From contig CAJKBH010000016.1 of assembly GCA_905198125.1 (NCBI GenBank), positions 5,385 through 69,384 on the forward strand: DNA of 64,000 bases, in the 5' to 3' direction. The stretch comes from an uncultured Porphyromonadaceae bacterium (GTDB lineage Bacteria > Bacteroidota > Bacteroidia > Bacteroidales > Muribaculaceae). Position numbers and translations under genes: made by a program. Of this stretch, positions 51,385 to 60,182 are shown piece by piece. The notes under the pieces are model-generated. The model ran no database searches. It worked only from the letters and a program-made list of their open reading frames with translations, and was not told the DNA's origin. How positions within the stretch are numbered: position 1 is the first letter of the stretch; every line of letters begins with the position of its first letter.

Positions 51385-51532
51385 GCATACAATGATGTCT
51401 GTTGCAGATGAACGGACTTCTTAGATTACAAAATTCTAATATAAAAGCAAATTTTGGCTTGCAAGTTTTTGCTTTGGGAATTTTATTGCACCTTTGTGAA
51501 TCGATAAGTAAACACCACAGACCCGGATTGCC

Positions 51533-53148
51533 ATGAATGAATATCTGATAACTTCCGACGATGTTAAGAAATTACTTCTTAAAGGAGAGAGCCTTACTCT
51601 CGAAATGAAATAGTGTAAGAAAAACACATTGCCTGACAATTTATAGGAATCCTATTCTGCGTTTGCCAATACACGTGGTGGAGTGATTCTTCTTGGTGTG
51701 GAGGAAGACAAAACGAAGCCAGTATCAGAAAGATTCGAAGTGGTAGGGGTAAAGGATGCCAATAAACTTATCACCGACCTGTTCAATATACTGAATAATC
51801 CTCAGAAGGTCAATCGTTGCGTGTTGTACGATAGTGATGTCCAGTTGGTTGAAATGGATGGCAAGGATGTTATCTATATCCGTGTGCCTGAGGCATATTA
51901 CCGGCAGAAACCTATTTATATCAACAACGATCTGCAGAACGGCACTTATAAGAGGCTGCATGAAGGTGACCGGCATGTAAGTCCCGAAGAACTTGCTATG
52001 CTGATTCGTGACAGCTCGGACAATGTAGACTCCCAGATTATCGAGGGATACGGTATGGACGATGTCGATCCGGAAACGTTGCGTAAATACCGTCAGACTT
52101 TCTCCAATCGAAATCCCGGACATCCGTACGAAAATTTATCAAATAAGGATTTTCTGATTCAGATGGGAGGATATGCCATCAATCGTCGTGAAGATTTGAG
52201 GGCATCACAATGGCCGGACTTCTGATGTTCGGCAAGAGTCTGCCCATTCATGAGAATTTTCCGAATTTCAGGGTAGATTATCTTGACTTGATTGGAATTG
52301 AACCGGGAGACAGTAAGAAATGGAACGACCGTCTTACCAAGGATGGCCGTTGGGTTGATAATATCTATAATTTCCTGCTACTGGCGCTCAACAGATTGTT
52401 GCTGACACTTCCGTCCGAAGGGCGTCTGCAGGGAGTGGTCCGAATTGACGGTGGCGAATTATATGAAGGCGTGAGAGAGGGTTTTATTAACGCACTTACA
52501 TATTGCGATTATTTGTTAGGTGGTGTTTTGCGCATAGACAGGCGCACCGACAGAATCGTCATGCGCAATCCCGGCACATTGCGAATCTCTCCTGAACGCA
52601 TATATGAAGGCGATTATACTCAAGCTCGCAACAGTACGATTCAGTCCATGCTGCGCATGGTAGGTTTCGGCGACAATATCGGATCCGGCTTCAGTAAGAT
52701 AATTAAGGCATGGAAGTCATTAGGCTATCCGCATCCTACCATCCATGAGGTGCCTGAAGTCAATGAAGTCTGGCTCACATTACCGTTGCCTGATGATCTT
52801 GACCATTTAAATGACCATGTAATTGATATTATAAACGAAAGTGAGGGTGTACATGACGGTGTAAACGAAAATGACCCTGTAAATGACCTTGTAAATGACC
52901 CTGTAAAGTTAAAAGACGGAGTAAATGACTCTGTAAAAACAGAATCTGGTAAACTTTCAAAAATTCAGGAATCAGTATTGGAAAGTATAGCTAATGACGG
53001 TACTTTAACATACGCTCAATTAAGTATGAAATTGAATGTAACAGTTGTAACTGTAAAACGGGCTATACAGGAATTGAAAAGGCAGAATCTTATTTCTCGT
53101 CGTGGCTCTGATAAGACCGGCTATTGGGTGAAAAATGTAAAATTATAA
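51533..53148 (+). pseudogene. Decayed AlbA_2 / RecG-like ATP-binding gene
   Basis: Joined frames give an almost full AlbA_2 protein. From ATG 51533 'LKGESLTLEMK' meets TAG at 51611-51613 (expected Glu), then 'CKKNTLPDNL' meets TAG at 51644-51646 (expected Trp), then 'ESYSAFANTRGGVILLGVEE' runs on. Near 52195 a one-base loss shifts the frame; 'AGLLMFGKSLPIHENFPNF' resumes in the new frame and continues through the ATPase-like domain ('REGFINALTYCDY', 'GDNIGSGFSKII') to a winged helix at 53148. A linker of 12-bp GTAAATGAC units (about 52857-52940) lies before the winged helix. AT-rich relative to neighbours. Two fragments could still be translated. Confidence 0.85.
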
Positions 53149-53247
53149 ATTCTAAATATAAGATCAGTTAATATAAGCATAGATTTGACATTAAGTGAAG
53201 TTATGGTCCTAATTAACTGATAAGGATGGGGGATGAAAGGGGTGAGA

Positions 53248-53255
53248 TAATTTTG
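53248..53255 (+). promoter_or_regulatory. -7 element before the 53.3-kb gene, near-leaderless
   Basis: TAATTTTG at 53248-53255, only 8 nt before the ATG at 53264. No clear -33 TTTG at the usual distance. Confidence 0.5.
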
Positions 53256-53263
53256 CTGAAAAA

Positions 53264-54577
53264 ATGAAAGGCAAAATTGTAAGGGTGAAGTTGGGGAAGG
53301 AGAATCTGCATGACCGGATCAAAGCGCTGCAGTTGTGGCGCCCGGACATAGAACTGCAGGAAGTGGAAGTTAGGGACAAGTCGGCGGCATCGGCGGAATC
53401 GACGGAGTCGGCGGGAACGACGAATGCAGAAGCCGCGAACACAACATCCGGAGAGATGTCGGTGACGTTCGGGATGGTGAAGGCGAAGTTAGATGAATGG
53501 ACGTCGGATGTGAGCGGGTATCCGCGTGGCGCGGTACGGTTCAGGTTTCCTGAGGCCGACAGGGAACGTGTGTCGGCCTGGATGACCGGGGATTTCGGCA
53601 ACGTGTCGGAGCCGGCATCCGACACACTTCTGAAAAATGTTACCGCGGCGGTGCAAGGTCTGCTGAAGCAGTATATTGCGGCGGCCGACGGCCACAATCT
53701 GTTCACGTCGCCGTTCAAGGTGGGTTGGGCGTTGCGTAAGAAAGACGGGACACGCGAAATGACGCAGCCGTTGACGCTGATGCAGATTAATCCGCATTCC
53801 CCTGTGTTGCCGATAGCAAATTTCTCTGTCGGTCAGGAGGAGGCACAGACGCTGAACGATATAATCAACAATCCTTGCAGCCTGCAGATAACGGCATCGT
53901 CGCTACCTGCCGATTGGGGCGATGTGACACACATCGACATCGTGGCCACACCTCAGGCATCGCTGCTGCCACAGGATATGCAGGTCACGGGCGTTACTAC
54001 GGTGATGGTGGGCGAAAAGAGGTGCCGGGCGTACCATTACAACCGTCTTGACGACACCGAGGTGTTGGGAACGGCTTCGATACAGAACGATCTGCGCATC
54101 ATAGCCTCTATATCTGTTGCCGACCTTGCGGACGGTCAGCCATCCGCCGTACAGCTTATCCCCGGTGCCTTAAGCAACTGGAAGCTGCTTGACAAATTCA
54201 GCACCGGAGGCACAGGCAGCGGTGCCGGAGGCGGTGGCGATGATGACGGAAAGGATGACATTTGGGACAACAAGGAGGATAAATGGGAACCATACATTGA
54301 CAAGGAGACAGATTCGTTGGACTTGGGTGATCCGGAACGCCGAAAATGGGTGTACATGACGGCCTTGCGAGGCTGTTTCGACCGTAATAGCATCCGTATC
54401 CGTGTGTATGCCTCGCGTCACAGACAGAACTGGCGGCTGATAGCCGACGGCAGGCGAGGATGGGTGTCGGCTGCCTCGCATCAAGGGTTCAGATGGTTCA
54501 AGGTAAGGATTACGGGATCCATGAACCGGGGTGATTATGTGGATGCCGTCAGCTTCCTCGTGACCCGTTTCAGATAA
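53264..54577 (+). CDS. Unrecognised protein, 437 residues
   Basis: No signal peptide or membrane segment. The first 70 residues are charged, then a Ser/Thr/Glu/Ala-rich stretch (about 42-65), a globular region (about 66-310) with 'PRGAVRFRFPEADRERVSAW', and a Gly/Asp-rich linker (about 310-330). The C-terminal domain (about 330-437) has many Arg and Trp ('RRKWVYMTALRGCFDRNSIR', 'RHRQNWRLIADGRRGW'), possibly for nucleic-acid or carbohydrate binding. Base composition is like the housekeeping genes. A near-leaderless promoter and two hairpins frame it as a single-gene unit. I recognise no family; phage origin was considered, but no other phage gene is near. Confidence 0.7.
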   Translation: MKGKIVRVKLGKENLHDRIKALQLWRPDIELQEVEVRDKSAASAESTESAGTTNAEAANTTSGEMSVTFGMVKAKLDEWTSDVSGYPRGAVRFRFPEADRERVSAWMTGDFGNVSEPASDTLLKNVTAAVQGLLKQYIAAADGHNLFTSPFKVGWALRKKDGTREMTQPLTLMQINPHSPVLPIANFSVGQEEAQTLNDIINNPCSLQITASSLPADWGDVTHIDIVATPQASLLPQDMQVTGVTTVMVGEKRCRAYHYNRLDDTEVLGTASIQNDLRIIASISVADLADGQPSAVQLIPGALSNWKLLDKFSTGGTGSGAGGGGDDDGKDDIWDNKEDKWEPYIDKETDSLDLGDPERRKWVYMTALRGCFDRNSIRIRVYASRHRQNWRLIADGRRGWVSAASHQGFRWFKVRITGSMNRGDYVDAVSFLVTRFR

Positions 54578-54602
54578 ATCCTAAAGCCCTGAGAAACAAA
54601 AG

Positions 54603-54832
54603 TCCGGGAGCCTTGCGAAGCTCCCGGATTCATAAAACGTTAACATGTATTGTGTTAAATCTGTCAACAAACTTTAAAGGGTCTAACAAATACAGATTCC
54701 ATACGTTATGTAGGTAAGCAATATGGAAAGTCGGTATATGGTTTCGCGAGAAAGTGTTGCCGATTATGTTTAGTTAGATATAGTTTATAGTGGAATCGCG
54801 ATAGGGCCGCATTGGTTGCGGCCCTATCTTTT
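54603..54832 (+). terminator. Two hairpins in the 287-bp gap after the 53.3-kb gene
   Basis: TCCGGGAGC/GCTCCCGGA (54603-54628, 8-nt loop), then GATAGGGCCGCA/TGCGGCCCTATC (54800-54828) with TTTT after it. The 170 bp between them hold no ORF or promoter that I can support; a short transcript ending at the second hairpin is possible. Confidence 0.65.
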
Positions 54833-54864
54833 GTGTTATACTGATAAATACGTGAAATCCAGTG

Positions 54865-55266
54865 CTATTCAAGATGCTGCCTTAAGGCTTTTGCGGCGTG
54901 TGAGCCTTCGGGTAAGGCCTTGAGAATCTCCTGTGCGTCGTCGCGGCGTTTCAACAGCCGGAATGCGAGCATCATGGCGTCCTCCATGCAACGGCTGTCC
55001 GCCGCCATGTCGATGCATTCCTGCCGCGTGAACTCCTCCGGGTCCATCAGCCAGGGAGCCAGCAGACGCGATTCGCGCACGTAGCTGTCGTTCCACAGAG
55101 TCAGCGCCAGCTCACGGTCGAACCCGATGCGGCGTCCTAATTCCGAAATGGAAGGGACATCGCAGCCGAATATCATCATGAACGGCGAGCCGCCACGCTT
55201 CAGGATGTCGGCCGTGTTGCCGTTGCGGCGGGCGAAAAACCACTGCTTGATTTCAGGTATCTCCAT
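54865..55266 (-). CDS. Short AlkD-like (DNA alkylation repair / HEAT-repeat) protein
   Basis: 133 residues, about half the usual length of AlkD-type proteins. The section 'ISELGRRIGFDRELALTLWN', 'RESRLLAPWLMDPEEFTRQE' and 'AADSRCMEDAMMLAFRLLK' follows the HEAT-like helices of the AlkD family, where the 'REARILA..L.DP' segment lines the DNA-binding groove. The catalytic Trp/Asp region cannot be located with confidence. It may be a truncated relative or a separate small family. It lies 30 bp downstream of the dipeptidyl-peptidase III gene on the same strand. Confidence 0.55.
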   Translation of the reverse strand: MEIPEIKQWFFARRNGNTADILKRGGSPFMMIFGCDVPSISELGRRIGFDRELALTLWNDSYVRESRLLAPWLMDPEEFTRQECIDMAADSRCMEDAMMLAFRLLKRRDDAQEILKALPEGSHAAKALRQHLE

Positions 55267-55296
55267 ACGGTTCCGATTTTACATGCTGTTCCGGTT

Positions 55297-57387
55297 TTAC
55301 TTGGCACCGCAGCTTGTGGCACAGCCGTTCTCGCACTTTACCTTGCCGGTCAGCGGCGAATACTGATTGGACAGGCGCATCATCTGCTCCACGTAGCTTT
55401 CGGGCCAGGAAATCCTGATGTCTGTGATATTGCCCTTCTGATCCTTCACCGGAGTGTAGACCGGGTTGATGAATCCGCGATAGGGAGGAATGTCGAGCGT
55501 GGAGAAACGCTTGATAACTTCCTTGTGCAGCTTCGGATCGATCTTGACGGCATACTTCTGAATCAGCTCGTTGCCGCCCTTGTAGTCGCCCTCGCTCTTG
55601 ATGCGCTGCACCTCGCCTAACATCTGGCCGAACAGTTCGCGCATCTTGCGATAGTCGTTGATCTTGACATAGGTCTTGCCACCCTTCTTCACCAGCTCTA
55701 CCACGTCCTTGCCCCCTTTGCCTTTCTTCTTGCCGTGCTCCAGCACCCACTTGGCTATCAGCTGACGGTTGCGCATGTGGGCTTCCTCTACGTCCTTCCC
55801 GAATTCGATGCGGTTCAGCTGAGTCATCAGACCGTTCATCATATACTTGTAGTACTCGGCCTGATAAGCGTCGGGATTGTCGAGGATGCCGAGCTCCTGC
55901 AGCTTCGGGTCAGCCAGGTAATAAAGCGCGAACAGGTCGGCGCGAGCCTCCTCCAGGGCAGAACCGTTCTCTTTGAGCGCATCCTGGTCGACGCCGGGCA
56001 GCAGCTTGCCCGAAGCGTGGCCCAGACACTCGTGCAGGTCGGTGTGGAGCATATCGGTGATGTAGAGATAGTCGTCCAGCATCTTGCGTGTCGGAGCATC
56101 GATCACGAACTCCTCGTTGAAGCCGTTGCCGTGCGAGGCCATCTCGTATGCCTCTGTGATGTTCTCGATGGTCACGGACTTCGAGCCGTGGGCGGCGCGA
56201 ATCCAGTTGGAGTTGGGCAGGTTGATGCCGATGGCCGTGGAGGGGAAGGCATCGCCGGCCAGCATGGCGGCGTTGATCACCTTGGCCGACACTCCCTTCA
56301 CCTTCTCTTTCTTGAAGCGCTTGTCAACCGGCGAATTGTCCTCGAAGTACTGGGCGTTGCCCGAGATCTTCTCGGTGCGGTCGGACGACTTGGCGTTCTT
56401 GAAGTTGACGTACGATTCCCAGCTTCCGGTCATGCCAAGCGGGTCGCCGTAGCTCTCGATGAAACCGTTCACGAAGTCCACGTCGCTCTTGGTGTCCTCG
56501 GCCCAGAGGATGGAATATTCGTCGAACAGTTTCAGGTCGCCGGTCACGTAATAGTCTATCAGCTTGGTGATGTAAGCCTTCTGGGCGTCGTTCTCGGCAT
56601 ACTGCTTTGCCTTGTCCAGATAGTATATTATCTTGGCGATGGCCGGGCCGTAGAGTCCGGTGAGGTGATAGCGCATCTCGCGCAGGTTGCCGTTCTTGTC
56701 CTTCACCACCTTGGCGTTCAGACCATAGCTTACGGGCGTGGGGTCGTTGGGGTCCTTCAGTTTGTTGTAGAATTCCTCGACCTCGGCCTGGGTCACGCCC
56801 GGACCGTACAGGTTGTTGGCACTGTTCACCACCACGTCGACGGTGCCGTCCTGGTTCACGCGCTTGGCCATTACGGTAGGATCGAAGATAACGGGAGTCA
56901 GCTTCGTCAGCATCGTGTCGAGAGTCTCGCCTTTTTCCAGAGGCAGCTTGGCTGCGGGCAGAGCCTTGACCTGCTCGGTGAAGAATGCCTCGGAGAATTC
57001 GGGGGTGAACTTGTCGGTGCTGTAATGGTGGTGTATGCCGTTGCCGAACCATACCTGCTTCAGGTATTTCTCGAAGGCCTTGAAGTCCTTGGAATTGCGG
57101 TCGCCCTTGTAGTTGTTGTAGATGTTCTCCAACAGCTGGCGGATCTGCAGGTTGTACACACCGTTCTGGTCCCAGATGATGTCGCGGCCCATCTGTGCGG
57201 CCTCGCTCAGATAGTACAGCATCGTCTTCTGGTTCAGTGACAGGCGGTCGAACTCGGGCACCTCATAGCGAAGCACCTCGATGTCGGCGAAACGGTCCAC
57301 ATGGTAGTTGAAGTTCTTGTCAACCACGGCGCCGGCCGGCAGTGTCGCTACTGTGCCCATGATGATAGCGGGAATTATGTGTTTCAT
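55297..57387 (-). CDS. Dipeptidyl-peptidase III (M49 family), exported
   Basis: 696 residues from ATG 57387; an upstream ATG at 57411 adds eight hydrophobic residues and is less likely. Signal peptide 'HIIPAIIMGTVATLPAGAV'. The M49 zinc motif HExxGH appears as HECLGH in 'HTDLHECLGHASG', and the second motif as 'LEEARADLFALY' (EExxAD). The substrate-binding 'GSKSVTIENITEAYEMASHG' is in place. It removes dipeptides from peptide N-termini; a periplasmic form fits asaccharolytic or mixed feeders. The C-terminal 'CENGCATSCG' has three cysteines. Length is typical for bacterial DPP III. Confidence 0.93.
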   Translation of the reverse strand: MKHIIPAIIMGTVATLPAGAVVDKNFNYHVDRFADIEVLRYEVPEFDRLSLNQKTMLYYLSEAAQMGRDIIWDQNGVYNLQIRQLLENIYNNYKGDRNSKDFKAFEKYLKQVWFGNGIHHHYSTDKFTPEFSEAFFTEQVKALPAAKLPLEKGETLDTMLTKLTPVIFDPTVMAKRVNQDGTVDVVVNSANNLYGPGVTQAEVEEFYNKLKDPNDPTPVSYGLNAKVVKDKNGNLREMRYHLTGLYGPAIAKIIYYLDKAKQYAENDAQKAYITKLIDYYVTGDLKLFDEYSILWAEDTKSDVDFVNGFIESYGDPLGMTGSWESYVNFKNAKSSDRTEKISGNAQYFEDNSPVDKRFKKEKVKGVSAKVINAAMLAGDAFPSTAIGINLPNSNWIRAAHGSKSVTIENITEAYEMASHGNGFNEEFVIDAPTRKMLDDYLYITDMLHTDLHECLGHASGKLLPGVDQDALKENGSALEEARADLFALYYLADPKLQELGILDNPDAYQAEYYKYMMNGLMTQLNRIEFGKDVEEAHMRNRQLIAKWVLEHGKKKGKGGKDVVELVKKGGKTYVKINDYRKMRELFGQMLGEVQRIKSEGDYKGGNELIQKYAVKIDPKLHKEVIKRFSTLDIPPYRGFINPVYTPVKDQKGNITDIRISWPESYVEQMMRLSNQYSPLTGKVKCENGCATSCGAK

Positions 57388-57448
57388 ATAAATAGGAATT
57401 AAAATGAGCAATAGGGGAAAGGGGGATGGGAGGCCCGGGGGAGGCCCG

Positions 57449-57483
57449 GGAGCAGAGCTCCTTACGGAAACGGCTCCGCGAGG
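57449..57483 (+). repeat. 35-bp REP-like hairpin element, copy B
   Basis: GGAGC, loop AGA, GCTCC (57449-57461), TT, then ACGGAAACGGCT, C, CGCGAGG to 57483. Preceded by a G-rich GGGATGGGAGG run and two GGCCCGGG copies. It lies in the gap between the rlmI-like gene and the DPP III gene, antisense to their transcription. Confidence 0.85.
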
Positions 57484-57503
57484 TGACTTAAGCTCTGCGA
57501 GGG

Positions 57504-58688
57504 TTATTCCACCTGGAGGACGAGGCCCTTGAGGTATTCGCCTTCGGGGTGGGCGATGTCGATGGGGTGGTCGGCGGGCTGTGTCAGCTGGTGCAGGATG
57601 CGAACGCGGCGCCCGGCCTTGACCGAGGCCGAGAATACCGCCAGACGGAACATCTCTTTGGTAATGGCTTGCGAGCAGCTGAAGGTGAACAGTATGCCGC
57701 CGGGCTTGATTTTCTCGAAAGCCCGGGTATTGAGACGGCGGTAACCTATCAGACCGTTCTTTATGGCGCCTCGGTGCTTTGCGAATGCCGGCGGGTCGAG
57801 CACTATCAGGTCGTAGTGGTCGGCCGGCATGTCGTTAAGGAACTTGAATGCATCCTCGGTGAACGAGCGGTGGCGGGAGTCGTCGGGAAAATTGAGCGCG
57901 ATGTTGGCGTCGGTAAGGGCCACAGCCTTGGCCGACGAGTCGACCGAATCGACCGAAGCGGCCCCTCCGCGCATGGCGTACACAGAGAAACCGCCCGTGT
58001 AGCAGAACATGTTCAGCACATGCTTGCCTTGCGCGAACTTCTCAAGCAGCTTGCGGTTCTCGCGCTGGTCGACGAAAAAGCCTGTTTTCTGGCCCTACAG
58101 CCAGTCGATGTTGAACTGCAGACCGTTCTCCAGCGCGATGTTGCCGTCGTACTGGCCGATCAGGTATTGGTTTTCCGGCTCCAGCTCGGCCTTGAAGGGG
58201 AGTGTGGAGTCCGATTTATAATACACGTTCCTGATACGGGCATCGGGCAGGAGAGTGAGCGCGTCGGCCACCTCGCCGCGTGCGAAGTGCATGCCGGGGC
58301 TGTGCGCCTGCATCACGGCCGTGTCGCCGTATATGTCTATGACCAGACCTGGCAGGAAGTCGCCTTCGCCATGCACCAGACGGTAGCAGTTGTTGTCGGG
58401 GCGTATCAGACCTAAGTCCTGACGCAGACGGAACGCAGACTCCAGCCGCTGCATGAAGAAGTCGTCGGGCAACGTGTCGGCGTCAAACTGCAGCATACGC
58501 ACCGCGATGCTGCCTATTTGGTAATGTCCGCAGCCTAACACGCGTCCCGTGCTGTCCTCCACTGTCACCAGCTCGCCCTCCTTCAGATGGGACGGCAATG
58601 TGGCTATGGCCCCCGAAAATATCCAGGGATGACGACGGATTACGGATTCCTCCTTACCGGGCTTCAGCTTTATAATCTTGTGTGGCAT
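57504..58688 (-). pseudogene. rlmI-like 23S rRNA m5C methyltransferase gene interrupted by one amber codon
   Basis: The frame encodes a complete RlmI-type protein of about 394 codons: an N-terminal PUA domain ('SVIRRHPWIFSGAI'), a central region ('GDFLPGLVIDIYGD'), and a Rossmann methyltransferase ('VLNMFCYTGGFSVYAMRGGA', 'LIVLDPPAFAKHRGAI', 'FTFSCSQAI'). The single defect is TAG at 58095-58097 in 'NIDWL[stop]GQKTGFFVDQREN', where relatives carry Glu (a GAG to TAG change). The downstream part could restart at ATG 58019 and keep the methyltransferase core. Recent loss, sequencing error or suppression are the options. The PUA-only product would be inactive. Confidence 0.85.
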
Positions 58689-58714
58689 ATTCTTAAGTGT
58701 TAACAGAGAGGGAA

Positions 58715-60151
58715 TTATTTGAACAGCCGGACTATATCCATTCCGTTGGCATAAATAAGCAGACCGAACAGAATGATCATGCCCACAATCTGGGCGCGTT
58801 CCATGAATTTCTCGCTCGGCTTGCGTCGGAAAATTACCTCATAGAGCAGGAACATGACGTGGCCGCCGTCCAATGCAGGGATGGGCAGGATGTTCATGAA
58901 CGCCAGGGCCACCGACAGGAATGCCGTGATGTTCCAGAACGCAATCCAGTCCCACGACGAGGGGAAGATGGATCCGATGGCGCCGAAGCCGCCGATGGAT
59001 TCGGCGCCCTCCTTGGTGAACACCATCTTCATCGACTTGGCATAGCCAGTGAGTTTGTCGGTACCCATCTCCACGCCGCGCGGCACGGACTGGAGCAGGT
59101 TGTAATGAATCTCCTTGCTCTTGAAGAAAGCCGCCGGATTGATTTCCAGACCGATTCCCATCTTGGACGATCCGGAAAGGGTTACGTTCTTCACTATTGT
59201 GTCGAGGCGTGTGCCGTTCTTGCGTTCTATTGTAATCGAGATGGTCTGGTTGTCGTGTCCCTTGAGGGTGCGCATGAATCCCAACAGCTCGGGAGTCGGG
59301 ATGGTGTCTACGGCTATGATTCGGTCGCCGGCCACGATGCCGGCCTTGTCTGCGCCGTCGCCCGTCTGCACCTGGCTCACCTGCGCCGGGATGCGGTAGG
59401 TGAAGAAGCTGAACGTGGCCGTGTCGGCCTTGGCCTCGCGGTCAAGCTGCAGCAGGAAGTCGGACGGTATGTGTATGTCCACCTGCTTGCCCTCGCGCAG
59501 CACCGTCACCCTCTTGGCCTGGGCCATCTGCATCAGTGCCTCGGCAGGGTTGTCCAGCTCCTTGTAGTCGGCCATCAGGGGAATGTCACCGTTGCGGAAG
59601 CCGGCGTCAAGAGCCACGCCGCTGTACTGCATTCCCATCTTGGCCTCCTTGAACGGCACGTACTTCTCGCCGGTGGCGTATACGATGCCTGCATAGATCA
59701 GGATAGCCAGCAGGAAATTGAACAGCACACCCGCTATCATAATAAGGAGTCGCTGCCATGCCGGTTTGGAACGGAATTCCCATTCCTGGGCCGGCTGCTT
59801 CATCTGCTCGGTGTCCATCGACTCGTCGATCATGCCGGCAATCTTGCAATAGCCGCCCAATGGCAGCCATCCTATGCCATATTCAGTGTCGCCCCAGAAG
59901 CCTTTCTTTTTCTTGGGCTTCGACGTAGCGTTTTCATCCTTGCATTTCAGTTTCCGGGTCTTGCCGAGACCTCCGACATATTCCTTGGGCTTCCATTTGA
60001 ACAGCTCGATCCAGGGGTCGAAGAAGATGTAGAACTTCTCCACCTTCACTCCGAAGATGCGGGCGAAGAAGAAGTGACCGAACTCGTGGATTATGACGAG
60101 GAAAGCGAATGCCAGTATCAGCTGGGCGGCTTTAATCAGAAATGTTTCCAT
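58715..60151 (-). CDS. rseP: RseP/site-2 protease-type zinc metalloprotease
   Basis: 478 residues. The catalytic HExxH is HEFGH at 22-26 in the first membrane helix ('LVIIHEFGHFFFARIFGVKV'). One or two PDZ domains lie between about 210 and 370 ('GDGADKAGIVAGDRIIAVD'), and the second active-site motif 'NILPIPALDGGHVMFLLYE' supplies the Asp ligand near residue 420. It performs intramembrane cleavage of anti-sigma factors or signal-peptide remnants. It follows dxr by 31 bp, the common Bacteroidales order. Intact. Confidence 0.94.
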   Translation of the reverse strand: METFLIKAAQLILAFAFLVIIHEFGHFFFARIFGVKVEKFYIFFDPWIELFKWKPKEYVGGLGKTRKLKCKDENATSKPKKKKGFWGDTEYGIGWLPLGGYCKIAGMIDESMDTEQMKQPAQEWEFRSKPAWQRLLIMIAGVLFNFLLAILIYAGIVYATGEKYVPFKEAKMGMQYSGVALDAGFRNGDIPLMADYKELDNPAEALMQMAQAKRVTVLREGKQVDIHIPSDFLLQLDREAKADTATFSFFTYRIPAQVSQVQTGDGADKAGIVAGDRIIAVDTIPTPELLGFMRTLKGHDNQTISITIERKNGTRLDTIVKNVTLSGSSKMGIGLEINPAAFFKSKEIHYNLLQSVPRGVEMGTDKLTGYAKSMKMVFTKEGAESIGGFGAIGSIFPSSWDWIAFWNITAFLSVALAFMNILPIPALDGGHVMFLLYEVIFRRKPSEKFMERAQIVGMIILFGLLIYANGMDIVRLFK

Positions 60152-60182
60152 TTAAATAATGAGTGGCGTGGCCTGTGTCCGG

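Noticed and set aside
53264..54577. Phage structural gene
   Set aside because: No integrase, portal, terminase or tail genes are nearby, and composition matches the host.
54629..54799. Small RNA gene between the two hairpins after the 53.3-kb gene
   Set aside because: No TAnnTTTG promoter and no internal structure that stands out.
51611..58097. Reassignment of TAG to an amino acid, because two genes contain internal TAG
   Set aside because: TAG serves as the normal stop of other genes here (304-306 and the porW end at 10519-10521), and the AlbA_2 gene also has a frameshift, so ordinary decay explains it.
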